Assembly: GCA_051867635.1 (NCBI GenBank)
Contig: JBJDYT010000042.1
Location: 1 to 22,678, forward strand
Origin: RGIG5472 sp051867635
Lineage (GTDB): Bacteria; Bacillota; Clostridia; Oscillospirales; Oscillospiraceae
Length of the DNA stretch: 22,678 nt
Direction of reading: 5' to 3'
Positions 6,940 through 14,273 of the stretch are shown here, piece after piece; position 1 is the stretch's first letter; every line of letters starts with the position of its first letter. Position numbers and translations under genes: made by a program. The notes under the pieces were generated by a model. That model saw only the letters and a program-made list of their open reading frames with translations. It was not told where the DNA came from and searched no databases.

Positions 6940-6973
6940 AACAGCCACAGCAGTACAAACTACTGTGGCTGTT
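6940..6973 (-). terminator. Hairpin after the XRE regulator gene
   Basis: A perfect 11-bp stem (6940-6950 with 6963-6973) with a 12-base loop. On the minus strand it is followed by CTTGTATT, a broken T tail. It lies 52 bases after the stop of the XRE regulator gene. Confidence 0.5.
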
Positions 6974-7025
6974 ACTGTCTTATGAACATCCGCCTCGTCC
7001 GGCGTTTTTTTGTGCAGAGCAGGCG

Positions 7026-7667
7026 TTATGCCTCCCGCTCCCGGAAATACCGGCACACCGCGAGACACAGCAGCAGGTACAGCGCCGCGCCCAGAACCGG
7101 CTCCAGCAGGGCGCTGTGGGCGCGGGGCCAGAGGGGGCCGAGAACGCGGGCGGAGAGCAGCTGCAGCGGGAAAAAGGCGGCGAGCCAGACGAAAATGCGG
7201 TAGAACCTCCGCCGGTACCGCAGCGCCCCGGCGTCGGGCGCTCCCTGAAAGCGGAAGACTGTCTCAAAGCCCGCGGCGCAGGCCACATGGAGCGCCAGCG
7301 CCAGCAGCACCGCCCAATCGACCTGCAGCACCCACCAGAGCGCCGCGGCGAGGACCGTCCCCATGGCGGAGACGCCCAGTATCCCCAGCAGCACCGCCTG
7401 GCGGATGCGGTCCTTCTCTTCCTCCGTCTGCTCCGGCGCGGGCGCGCCCTCCGCGGCCCGGTCGCTCTCCCACTCATCCCGCAGGAGATAATCCGTAGAG
7501 ACGGCGAAGAGCTTGCTCAGCGCCAGCAGATTGGGCGCGTCCGGCAGGGCCGTCCCCAGCTCCCAGCGGGAGATGGCCTGACGGGAGACCTGCAGCCGCT
7601 CCGCCAGCTCCTCCTGGCTCAGGCCCGCCTGCCGGCGCAATCGCAGCAGTTTTTCTGAAAAGGTCAT
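7026..7667 (-). CDS. XRE-family regulator with membrane domain
   Basis: A 213-residue protein. Residues 1-62 form a Cro/C1-type helix-turn-helix (LRRQAGLSQEELAERLQVSR, then QAISRWELG). After a charged linker (about 65-88) come four hydrophobic segments (about 90-205), so it should be a membrane-bound DNA-binding regulator. Such HTH-plus-membrane proteins are common in clostridia, but the signals are mostly unknown. The start at 7667 follows AAGGAGGAA. The longer frame (to 7751) runs through the promoter region. A TATACT box (7698-7703, minus strand) lies upstream, flanked by the dyad GTTTTG/CAAAAC (7684-7689, 7705-7710), a possible self-regulation site. Confidence 0.85.
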   Translation of the reverse strand: MTFSEKLLRLRRQAGLSQEELAERLQVSRQAISRWELGTALPDAPNLLALSKLFAVSTDYLLRDEWESDRAAEGAPAPEQTEEEKDRIRQAVLLGILGVSAMGTVLAAALWWVLQVDWAVLLALALHVACAAGFETVFRFQGAPDAGALRYRRRFYRIFVWLAAFFPLQLLSARVLGPLWPRAHSALLEPVLGAALYLLLCLAVCRYFREREA

Positions 7668-7773
7668 GTGCGTTCCTCCTTGCGTTTTGTGGCTCTCAGT
7701 ATAGCAAAACCGGGCGCGGCACACCAGCACAGCGGCGCGGCGTTTCCGCAACCAAACGCAACATCCCCGCTTT

Positions 7774-8082
7774 TCAGTGCAGGTCCTGAATATCCATCTT
7801 CTCCATCTGCCGCTGGCGGCGGTATTTGCCCCGCAGCGCGTAGTACAGCCCCAGCAGCGCCAGGGCGGGAGCGCTCGCCGTCAGCACCGTCACCAGCGCG
7901 GCCAGCGCGATCTCCCCCAGGGTACCCACGCCTTCCAGCAGCACGTTCAGCCCGCAGATCAGGGCGTACAGCTCCATGATCCCCGGCAGGATCAGCCCGG
8001 GAATGGGGCTGACGAGCCGGGACAGGAAGCACTGCAGCGCGATGACCGCGCAGAGCAGAAGTATCATCATCGTGATCGCCAT
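7774..8082 (-). CDS. Small membrane protein paired with a DUF2089 regulator
   Basis: A 102-residue protein with two or three hydrophobic segments (about 2-20, 25-52 and 55-83) and a basic tail (RGKYRRQRQMEKM). I do not recognise a family. Its ATG at 8082 is 3 bases after the stop of the DUF2089 gene, with GAGGTG inside the end of that gene, so the two are translated from one message. The regulator/membrane protein pairing suggests the membrane protein is the target or the signal partner. Function unknown. Confidence 0.75.
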   Translation of the reverse strand: MAITMMILLLCAVIALQCFLSRLVSPIPGLILPGIMELYALICGLNVLLEGVGTLGEIALAALVTVLTASAPALALLGLYYALRGKYRRQRQMEKMDIQDLH

Positions 8083-8085
8083 ATC

Positions 8086-8385
8086 TCACACCTCTTTCTT
8101 CGTTTTCCGGTATTCCCGGATCAGGAGCTTCGCCGTCTCCAGATCCAGCTTCTCATTCACCGCGAGACGCTTCACCAGCGCCACATAGGGCTCCGCCTCC
8201 GCCTCCTCGCTGAGGCGGATCTTCTGGATCAGCCGGTCCAGCCGCAGGCGCACCGTAGGGTAGGACACGCCGTACTCCGCCGCCACCTCCTTCAGCGAGC
8301 CGGAGCAGAGCAGAAAGCGGCGGATGAAGGCCACGTCCTCCTCCTCCAGTCCCGCCATCCAGTTCGGCACCGTTTCCACCGGCAT
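8086..8385 (-). CDS. DUF2089-family DNA-binding protein
   Basis: A 99-residue protein. The pattern EEEDVAFIRRFLLCSGSLKE, followed by VAAEYGVSYPTVRLRLDRLI, is the conserved core of DUF2089. It contains a sigma-like helix-turn-helix (about residues 28-58). The usual N-terminal zinc-ribbon of longer DUF2089 proteins is missing, so this is the short form. The C-terminal part (60-99) is helical and charged. AAAGGAGGGA precedes the ATG at 8385. It is the first gene of a two-gene operon with the small membrane protein and probably regulates its own promoter. Confidence 0.82.
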   Translation of the reverse strand: MPVETVPNWMAGLEEEDVAFIRRFLLCSGSLKEVAAEYGVSYPTVRLRLDRLIQKIRLSEEAEAEPYVALVKRLAVNEKLDLETAKLLIREYRKTKKEV

Positions 8386-8410
8386 AGGCTTCCCTCCTTT
8401 CGTTTTATTA

Positions 8411-8439
8411 AAGATAACATTTCATTTTATTGATGTCAA
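8411..8439 (-). promoter_or_regulatory. Promoter of the DUF2089 operon
   Basis: On the minus strand: TTGACA (8434-8439), a 17-base spacer and TATCTT (8411-8416). The -35 lies in an AT-rich imperfect palindrome (TCATATTTTCATATTGA, about 8436-8452), a possible binding site for the operon's own regulator. Confidence 0.7.
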
Positions 8440-8490
8440 TATGAAAATATGATTTTAATAAAATTCTTTTCCACTGCTTCCGCACAGGCA

Positions 8491-8523
8491 AAAAAACGCC
8501 CCGCGAACAGCTCCGCGGGGCGT
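8491..8523 (-). terminator. Terminator of the glycolipid operon
   Basis: A 9-10 bp GC stem (8497-8505 with 8514-8522) with an 8-base loop, followed on the minus strand by six T. It lies 13 bases after the stop of the lipid kinase gene. Confidence 0.85.
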
Positions 8524-8535
8524 CTGGATTCAATT

Positions 8536-9483
8536 TCAATAGATGAGGGACAGGCGGCGGGGCAGGTTCTCGATCTGCAGCAGCCTGCCCGGGGAGGCCC
8601 GTTCCCCGTCCACCGCCCAATCGAAGGGCTCCTCCGTCTCCACCGTGAGGGAACTCGCGCGGAAGAACTCGATATGGGGGTCGGCATAATCCCGGCTGCG
8701 CAGGGCGGTGATGACCTCCTGCAGCGCCAGGGCCGAGGTGGGCGAGCGGATGAGCAGCACCTCGAAGCTGCCGTCGTCCGGCTGCACCGCCCCCTCCGGC
8801 AGGTCGAACACGCCGCCCATGTTGGTGGCGCTGCACACCGCGCCGAAGATGAAGTCCCCCTCCAGCACGCGCTGTCCCGCCGTCAGGCGCAGGCGGTCGC
8901 TGCGGAGCTTGCCCAGGTCCTTCACCCCGTCGAGAATATAGGCATAGTAGCCGAACACGTTTTTTAAGCTCTGCGGCGTGGTGTAGGGCAGCCAGGAAAA
9001 GGCGCCGAACTCCGCGATGTTCAGGAAATAGCACTCGTTAAAGCGGCCCACGTCCAGGGGTCTCGGCGCTCCCAGCGCGGCCTTTTCAATGGCCTCGGGC
9101 AGCTCCGTGGGCAGGCGCAGAAACTCCGCCAGATCGTTGGTGCTGCCCGCCGGGAGATAGCCCAGGGGAACAGAAAGCCCCGCCCGCAGCAGACCGGAGG
9201 CCGTTTCGTTCAGCGTGCCGTCGCCGCCGGCGCAGACCACGCGCTCAAAGCCACCGCCGTAGCGCTCCGCCAGTTCTGCAGCCTCGCCGACGCGGCCGGT
9301 GACAAACACCGTGACCTGCCAGCCCCGCTCCATCAACCCCCGCACGATGGCGGCCAGGCGTTTTTCCCCCTGGCGCTTCCCCGCCACGGGGTTCACCAAC
9401 AGCAGCAGCTTCCGCTCCGGCATGACCGGCATCCCCGGTCCTCTCTCCCGTCTTTCCGCCCGGGGCAGGAGACGCTTTCTCAT
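8536..9483 (-). CDS. Diacylglycerol kinase-family lipid kinase
   Basis: A 315-residue protein of the DagK/YegS/BmrU family, which phosphorylates diacylglycerol or related lipids with ATP. Residues 25-33 (KLLLLVNPV) and the nucleotide-binding GGDGTLNE (86-93) are clear, as is the PAGSTNDLAEFL loop, and the C-terminal beta domain ends normally. The start at 9483 overlaps the stop of the glycosyltransferase as ATGA and has GAGAGGA upstream. An internal ATG at 9432 (GAGAGGA upstream) would give a 298-residue protein closer to the family N-terminus; either is possible. Last gene of the three-gene operon, followed by a strong terminator. Together with the preceding genes it fits recycling or tuning of diacylglycerol in glycolipid synthesis; substrate inferred. 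Confidence 0.88.
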   Translation of the reverse strand: MRKRLLPRAERRERGPGMPVMPERKLLLLVNPVAGKRQGEKRLAAIVRGLMERGWQVTVFVTGRVGEAAELAERYGGGFERVVCAGGDGTLNETASGLLRAGLSVPLGYLPAGSTNDLAEFLRLPTELPEAIEKAALGAPRPLDVGRFNECYFLNIAEFGAFSWLPYTTPQSLKNVFGYYAYILDGVKDLGKLRSDRLRLTAGQRVLEGDFIFGAVCSATNMGGVFDLPEGAVQPDDGSFEVLLIRSPTSALALQEVITALRSRDYADPHIEFFRASSLTVETEEPFDWAVDGERASPGRLLQIENLPRRLSLIY

Positions 9484-10643
9484 CGCTCCGTCCTCTCCGC
9501 TCCAGGGGCCTTTTCCGTGCCGGAGACATTCTCCGCCGGCTCTCCGCGCCGCCGGACGCAGCCGCATACATACTCGGCCACCACCGCCGCGGCGTGCCCG
9601 CAGAAAGCCCCCTCCCGGCGGCGCAGCATCTCCTCCAGCCGCTCCGGCTGCCGCAGGCAGTCCGCCGCCAGGGCCGGCAGCTCCCGGTTGCTCTCCGCCC
9701 CCAGGGCGAAGCCGTGCCGCAGCATGAAGTCCCGGTTGCGCATCTCGCAGCCGCCCACCGCGTCCACATACAGCAGCGGCAGGCCCTTCATCAGCGCTTC
9801 GGTGGTGCTGAGCCCGCCCGCCTTGGTGAGATACAGGTCCGCCGCGTCCATATACCGCTCCATCTCCCTGGTAAAGCCCACCACGAAGGTGCGCGCCAGC
9901 GCGCGCTCCTCCAGCGTCTGGCGCAGGTGCTCGTTGGTGCCGCAGACCACCGTCAGGAACGCATCCGCCGGCAGCTCCTCCGACAGGCCCTCCGCCAGCT
10001 TTTCCATGGGGCCGCAGCCCATGGAGCCGCAGCACAGCAGCGCCATGCGGCCCGTCTCCGGCAGTCCCAGGGCCCGGCGGGCTTCCTTGCGGCTCCCCCG
10101 CTGCGAAAAGCAGCTCCGCGCCGGGATGCCGCTGACCACGATGCGGTCACGGGGCACGCCGCAGGAGACGAACTCCTCCGTCAGCTCCGCCTGGGGAATG
10201 AACCAGGCGTCCATCAGCATCTCCCCGACGCCGGGGGAGCAGGTGTAGTCCGTGGCCACAAAAAACTGGGGGACCGTCAGCCGGCCCGCCCGCCGCAGGT
10301 TCGTCATCATCAGACCGGGGAACACATGGGCGCAGACCACCCCGTCGTAGCCCCCCCGCAGGAGGTAGTTCTCCAGCTTGTCCGTCTCGCTGAAAAGCAC
10401 GCGGAACAGCCGCTTGCTCACATGCTTCTCCTCCATGCGGTAGCCGGCGGCAAAGACCCGCGGCGCCTTGCGGTAGATCATCACATGGGCGCCGGAGACG
10501 AGGCTGCTGATGCGCGGCGAGAGAAACGCCAGCGCGTCCGCCGTATCGCATTCCGCCCCCTGCCGCCGCAGCTCCTCCTGTATGGCGGCGGCGGTGGAGT
10601 TGTGCCCCTCCCCTGTGTTACAGGTGAGTATCAGAATCTTCAT
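9480..10643 (-). CDS. MGDG-synthase-like glycosyltransferase (GT28)
   Basis: A 387-residue protein likely to transfer a sugar from a UDP-sugar to diacylglycerol or a related lipid at the inner membrane face. The N-terminal MGDG-synthase domain shows the glycine loop TCNTGEGHNSTAAA (7-20). The C-terminal GT28 domain shows LLCCGSMGCGP (202-212) and TKAGGLSTTEALMKGLP (273-289), the UDP-sugar binding site. It resembles the UgtP/YpfP processive diacylglycerol glucosyltransferases in layout. The last 20-30 residues are charged and probably disordered. It starts 26 bases inside the end of the acyltransferase gene and ends with an ATGA overlap with the lipid kinase. Confidence 0.87.
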   Translation of the reverse strand: MKILILTCNTGEGHNSTAAAIQEELRRQGAECDTADALAFLSPRISSLVSGAHVMIYRKAPRVFAAGYRMEEKHVSKRLFRVLFSETDKLENYLLRGGYDGVVCAHVFPGLMMTNLRRAGRLTVPQFFVATDYTCSPGVGEMLMDAWFIPQAELTEEFVSCGVPRDRIVVSGIPARSCFSQRGSRKEARRALGLPETGRMALLCCGSMGCGPMEKLAEGLSEELPADAFLTVVCGTNEHLRQTLEERALARTFVVGFTREMERYMDAADLYLTKAGGLSTTEALMKGLPLLYVDAVGGCEMRNRDFMLRHGFALGAESNRELPALAADCLRQPERLEEMLRRREGAFCGHAAAVVAEYVCGCVRRRGEPAENVSGTEKAPGAERTER

Positions 10644-11124
10644 GAATCGCTTCCTTTTTCCTTTCCCGGCGGCGGTGGCCGTTCAGCAGCGCCTTCAGGC
10701 GCGGGCGGTTGTATCGCTGGATCAGTATGAAGGGCAGGTTCCCCAGCAGGACGTCCACCGCCCAAACGCAGACGCCGCCCACACCGGGCCAAAGCCACAG
10801 CAAAGGCGGAGAGAGCAGGATCAAAGCCACATGCACCGCCTCTGCCACGCAGGTCTCCCGCAGCAGGGCCACCAGATCCTCCCGGCCGCGGACGGCGGAG
10901 AGCTGCTTGCGCCGCATCTTCGGGTCCGCACGGCTCACATCCGGCACCCGGTCCTTCCACCAGCGGATGCCCAGCTTTTCATAAAAGCGCCCCTCCTTCT
11001 CCCAGGCAAAGCTGGTGAAGGGCCGCTTATCCGGGTCGAACCAATGCCGGGGCAGCTCTTCCCCGATGATGTGAGAGAGGATCGCCAGCGTCAGCAGATA
11101 TAAGATGCAGTCCCAAAGCCCCAT
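10618..11124 (-). CDS. CrtO-like (glycosyl-diaponeurosporenoate) acyltransferase
   Basis: A 168-residue membrane protein. An N-terminal hydrophobic segment (about 3-22) is followed by HWFDPDKRPFTSFAWEKEGR, then FYEKLGIRWWKDRVPD, the core of the family named after staphylococcal CrtO, which acylates a glycosylated carotenoid. Two further hydrophobic segments lie at about 95-135. No carotenoid genes are visible here; many clostridia carry this family without carotenoids, so the acceptor is more likely a glycolipid. The start at 11124 has GGAGGAGGG upstream; the longer frame (to 11310) crosses two predicted promoters. First gene of the operon. Confidence 0.8.
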   Translation of the reverse strand: MGLWDCILYLLTLAILSHIIGEELPRHWFDPDKRPFTSFAWEKEGRFYEKLGIRWWKDRVPDVSRADPKMRRKQLSAVRGREDLVALLRETCVAEAVHVALILLSPPLLWLWPGVGGVCVWAVDVLLGNLPFILIQRYNRPRLKALLNGHRRRERKKEAIHEDSDTHL

Positions 11125-11232
11125 GCGCCCTCCTCCATGCTCCTGCCAGCGGATCTGCGGCGAACAGGGGTCTGTCCCCGCCTTCTCCCCCAGCTTATCC
11201 GAAACCATCCCGGGATATGCCTGGAAGAGTAA

Positions 11233-11269
11233 TTGACTTCCGTCGTCTTTTTGTCTATAATCGATTATA
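11233..11269 (+). promoter_or_regulatory. TetR gene promoter with palindromic operator candidate
   Basis: TTGACT (11233-11238), a 17-base spacer and TATAAT (11256-11261). The -10 box is the left half of a 14-bp perfect palindrome, TATAATCGATTATA (11256-11269), which covers the expected start site. The leader to the ATG at 11373 would be about 105 bases. Confidence 0.72.
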
Positions 11270-11315
11270 CAAAAGCAGGGACGGATTTTCCATGTACTTT
11301 TCCGCCCCATGGTCG

Positions 11316-11344
11316 TTTATACAACATTTTTTGTCAAACGTCAA
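11316..11344 (-). promoter_or_regulatory. Glycolipid operon promoter, facing the TetR promoter
   Basis: On the minus strand: TTGACG (11339-11344), a 17-base spacer and TATAAA (11316-11321). It reads toward the acyltransferase gene at 11124, giving a leader of about 185 bases. It overlaps an imperfect dyad (GTTTGACAA against TTGTATAAAC, 11315-11338). This promoter lies inside the transcribed leader of the TetR gene, and the reverse. Confidence 0.62.
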
Positions 11345-11372
11345 GTGTATCAGGCACTTTCGGAGGGCTGCC

Positions 11373-11948
11373 ATGAGCGATCTGAGAACCAAACGGACCC
11401 GTGCCAATATCCAGAGCGCGTTTTTGGCGCTCCGGGCCAAAAAACCGCTGGAAAAAATCACCGTGAAGGAGCTGGCGGAGCTGGCCCACATCAACAAAGC
11501 CACCTTTTACCTCCACTACCGGGACATCTATGACCTGTCCGACCAGGTGGAGGATGAGATCCTGGAGGAGAGCCTCCGCTCCCTCTGCCTGAACGAGTCG
11601 GCCCTAAACGACCCCGCCCAGTTCGTCCGGGCGCTCATCGACGCCTGCGAGCCCCATATAGAAGCCATTGAGACCGTCTTCTCCGGCGGGCGGGAGGCCA
11701 TCCTCCCCGACAAGATCGAGGCCGGGATCAAGGCCCATTTCTACCGGGCGAACCCCCGCATGGCGGAGGATCTGCACACGGAGGTGCTGCTGAGCTATAT
11801 GATCCAGGGCTCCTACCGCGCCTATGTCAAGCATGAGCAGCACGGCGCGCTGGAGGTGCTGTCCATGGTGGCGGAGATCTCCCACACCCTGGCCCAGTCT
11901 TATCAGCCCCATCCCCCCGCGGCAGAGGCGGCGGAGCCGGTCAAATGA
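11373..11948 (+). CDS. TetR-family transcriptional regulator
   Basis: A 191-residue protein. The N-terminal DNA-binding domain (about 5-55) reads RTRANIQSAFLALRAKKPLE, then KITVKELAELAHINKATFYL, then HYRDIYDL, a standard TetR helix-turn-helix. The C-terminal half resembles the Firmicutes-type ligand domain (TetR_C, DhaS-like) by length and pattern. GGAGG lies 6 bases before the ATG at 11373; the longer frame (from 11217) spans the promoter. It diverges from the glycolipid operon and is its most likely regulator. A strong terminator follows. The ligand is unknown. Confidence 0.88.
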   Translation: MSDLRTKRTRANIQSAFLALRAKKPLEKITVKELAELAHINKATFYLHYRDIYDLSDQVEDEILEESLRSLCLNESALNDPAQFVRALIDACEPHIEAIETVFSGGREAILPDKIEAGIKAHFYRANPRMAEDLHTEVLLSYMIQGSYRAYVKHEQHGALEVLSMVAEISHTLAQSYQPHPPAAEAAEPVK

Positions 11949-11973
11949 GCATACGCGCAATATAAGAACGAGA

Positions 11974-12006
11974 CCCGGAAAGCGCTGGCTTTCCGGGCCT
12001 TTTTTG
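11974..12006 (+). terminator. TetR gene terminator
   Basis: A perfect 9-bp stem CCCGGAAAG/CTTTCCGGG (11974-11982 with 11989-11997) with a 6-base loop, then CC and six T. Confidence 0.9.
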
Positions 12007-12055
12007 CTTCTGCCGAAGGGCGCTTCCTCGCGGCGTGCGCGCCGCCGCCCCGGCG

Positions 12056-12946
12056 TCATTCTCCCACGATCTCCCACACGGCGGCGAAGCACTCCTCCAT
12101 CTGCTCCTCATCCCAGGGGTAGTGGGAGGGCGCATAGCCGCAGGCGTCCAGCAGGTCTCCGCCATACTCGCCGCAAAGCTCCCGCGCCGCCTCATGCACG
12201 CTTCTGAGCTGCTCGGGGAAGGCCTCCAGCGCCGGCTTTTCCAGCGTGCTGAGAAAATCGATGACGGAGGCGGAGATGCGCTCCCGCTCCGGCTCGTTCT
12301 CCGCGAACCAGTCCAGCAGCATCCCGGCGTAGGCCGCCGCCTTCAGCGAGGAGCCCGCCGTGCCCTCATGGTAGTTCTGGGATATGGCGGCCAGCAGGTT
12401 CGTCAGCTCCGGGTCGGCGGAGGCCGCTTCGTCCTCGGCCGCCTCCCGCTGCACCGGCACATACAGCGACGTCGCCAGCTCTGTCAGCTTCGTCTCCGTG
12501 GCGCCGTTGGAGAGGGAGACGCTGTACAGCAGCCCCGGCGCGTAATCGTACCAGCGGATGACGCCCTGCGCCCCCTCGATCCAGCAGAGCTTGGCCGTAT
12601 TGTAGCCCACGGAGGCCTCTGCCGCCCGTTCCCATTCGTAATACATCCCGGAGATGTCCGGCAGGTCCTCCTCCGGTATCCCGGCGGGCATGATGCGGCA
12701 GGCGCATTCCGCCCCGTCCAGGGTGAAGCGCATCTCCGCCATGCTGCCGTCCTCGCCTGTGATGATGGTATAGCATACCTCCCCCGCGCCTTCCGGCACC
12801 CGGAAGGAGATGCCCAGCTCGCGCTGTATGGTGGCCGCTGTCACGGTGCGGACAGGGTTGACCACGGCGGCATCCGGCTCCGCGCCGCCGCAGGCGGCCA
12901 GCAGCGCCGTTCCTGCCAGCAGAAGCCACAGGAAGCATCGCTTCAT
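12056..12946 (-). CDS. Lipoprotein of unknown function
   Basis: A 296-residue protein with a lipoprotein signal: basic MKR, a hydrophobic stretch, and a lipobox LLAAC with Cys19, so it should be attached to the outer face of the membrane. The mature part has two regions: a beta-like N-terminal part (about 30-160: ISFRVPEGAGEVCYTI, then MRFTLDGAECACRI) and a helical C-terminal part (about 180-296). I do not recognise a family. AAAGGAG precedes the ATG at 12946 by about 11 bases. It is a single-gene unit, convergent with the TetR gene. Confidence 0.75.
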   Translation of the reverse strand: MKRCFLWLLLAGTALLAACGGAEPDAAVVNPVRTVTAATIQRELGISFRVPEGAGEVCYTIITGEDGSMAEMRFTLDGAECACRIMPAGIPEEDLPDISGMYYEWERAAEASVGYNTAKLCWIEGAQGVIRWYDYAPGLLYSVSLSNGATETKLTELATSLYVPVQREAAEDEAASADPELTNLLAAISQNYHEGTAGSSLKAAAYAGMLLDWFAENEPERERISASVIDFLSTLEKPALEAFPEQLRSVHEAARELCGEYGGDLLDACGYAPSHYPWDEEQMEECFAAVWEIVGE

Positions 12947-13031
12947 CTTCTATCGCTCCTTTCGCACGCTACTATATTCACAGCATACAGTATAACGCTC
13001 CCGGAAAGGGGGATTCCACCACAAAACAGCA

Positions 13032-13060
13032 ACAAAATCGGGCCTTCGGCCCGATTTTGT
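13032..13060 (-). terminator. Terminator of the sensory hydrogenase operon
   Basis: A perfect 13-bp stem ACAAAATCGGGCC/GGCCCGATTTTGT with a 3-base loop, 42 bases after the stop of the phosphatase gene. On the minus strand it ends in GATTTTGTTGCTGTTTTG. Confidence 0.8.
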
Positions 13061-13102
13061 AACCAGTTTGTCATTTCTCCCGGAGCCGCGCCGGTGCGGC
13101 CG

Positions 13103-14263
13103 TCAGTGGTAGATCTCCACCACGTTTTTCCCCATCCGCCGCAGGCTCTGGCACAGGGAGGCGATGGACTGGGTCTTTTTGCCGGAGTCGGCCACCGTGC
13201 CGGCGTGGGCGCTGTTCACCGTTTTTCCGATGAAGAACGTGACCTCCGACGCCTTCTCGAAAAGCAGCCGGGCCATTTTCTCCGCGCCGTTGTCTCCGTC
13301 ATAGCGCTTCATGCCCAGGGCATAGGGGTCCAGGTGCCGGGCCGCCAGCTCCGCCACGTACTGGATGGTCAGCGCGCCCTCCGTCACCAGGTCCACGCCC
13401 TCCAGCAGGCTGTAGGGCGGTACGGTGCGGAAGCCCGTATGGGGCAGCAGGGTCAGCTTTCCGCCCAGCTGCTGGGCCACGATCTCCGAGGTGGTACCGC
13501 CGCAGACGATGTGCTTGTCGCCGCAGCTGAGGAAATGGCGCACATGCTCCTCCTCCCGGCTCCGGTCCGCCGGCGGACCGATCATGACGGAGACGGAGCA
13601 GGGCCTGCGCAGGCTCACCACCGCGGCGGTGGTGTCGTCCCCCGGCTTGCCGCAGTACAGGTCCATGCAGGCCCCCGCCAGCATGGCGGAAAGCGCCGTG
13701 GCGCTCATCCCCGGCCGCGCCATGCGGTCGAGATAGGCCATGATCTGAGGACGCTGCCAATCGTAGTTCAGGACGCTGTCCGGGCCGGCGAAGAGCACGC
13801 CGTCGCTCATGGTGACGATGCTCTCCCCGTCCCGCAGGCGGAAGTCCGAGCGGTACACCGTCTTGTCCGCCACCTGGATGGCGGTCCGCTCCAGATCGCC
13901 GCACTTCCCGTCCCGGAGCAGGATGGCCTGGGGGTTGTCGTATTCGTACATCACCCCCTCGCCGGAGGGGGTCATATGGATGATGGTGAAGGTGCAGTAG
14001 TTCATCCCCCGCTCCCGGCAGACCGGGAGAGCCTCCATGATGGTGCGGACGCAGTCCCGGATGCCGGCGCCCTGGGCCATCATGGTGGTGAGGATGCGGG
14101 AGGTCATGGTGGAGAGGATGTTGGCCTTCACGCCGCTGCCCATGCCGTCCGCCAGCACCAGGATGCGGTCCTCCCCGGAGTCAATGACCTGCACCCGGTC
14201 GCCGCAGAGCTCCTCCCCGTGCTTGTTCATGGTGGCGTAGCCGCAGTCGATATAATAGGACAT
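13103..14263 (-). CDS. SpoIIE-family PP2C phosphatase with extra C-terminal domain
   Basis: A 386-residue cytoplasmic protein. Residues 1-220 are a PP2C/SpoIIE phosphatase with all metal-site motifs: VLADGMGSG (Asp39), TMSDGV (Asp154) and GKPGDDTTAAVV (Asp209, Asp210). Such enzymes dephosphorylate serine or threonine of partner proteins, classically STAS anti-anti-sigma factors; none is encoded in the window. There is no membrane segment, unlike true SpoIIE. Residues about 221-386 form a second domain (HIVCGGTTSEIVAQQLGG, VDLVTEGALTIQYV, SEVTFFIGKTVNSAH) that I do not recognise. The ATG at 14263 is 11 bases after the stop of the sensory hydrogenase, with AAGGGGG between, so the two are co-translated. 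This pairing matches the phosphatase-linked (group C3) sensory hydrogenases. Confidence 0.88.
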   Translation of the reverse strand: MSYYIDCGYATMNKHGEELCGDRVQVIDSGEDRILVLADGMGSGVKANILSTMTSRILTTMMAQGAGIRDCVRTIMEALPVCRERGMNYCTFTIIHMTPSGEGVMYEYDNPQAILLRDGKCGDLERTAIQVADKTVYRSDFRLRDGESIVTMSDGVLFAGPDSVLNYDWQRPQIMAYLDRMARPGMSATALSAMLAGACMDLYCGKPGDDTTAAVVSLRRPCSVSVMIGPPADRSREEEHVRHFLSCGDKHIVCGGTTSEIVAQQLGGKLTLLPHTGFRTVPPYSLLEGVDLVTEGALTIQYVAELAARHLDPYALGMKRYDGDNGAEKMARLLFEKASEVTFFIGKTVNSAHAGTVADSGKKTQSIASLCQSLRRMGKNVVEIYH

Positions 14264-14273
14264 GGCCGCCCCC

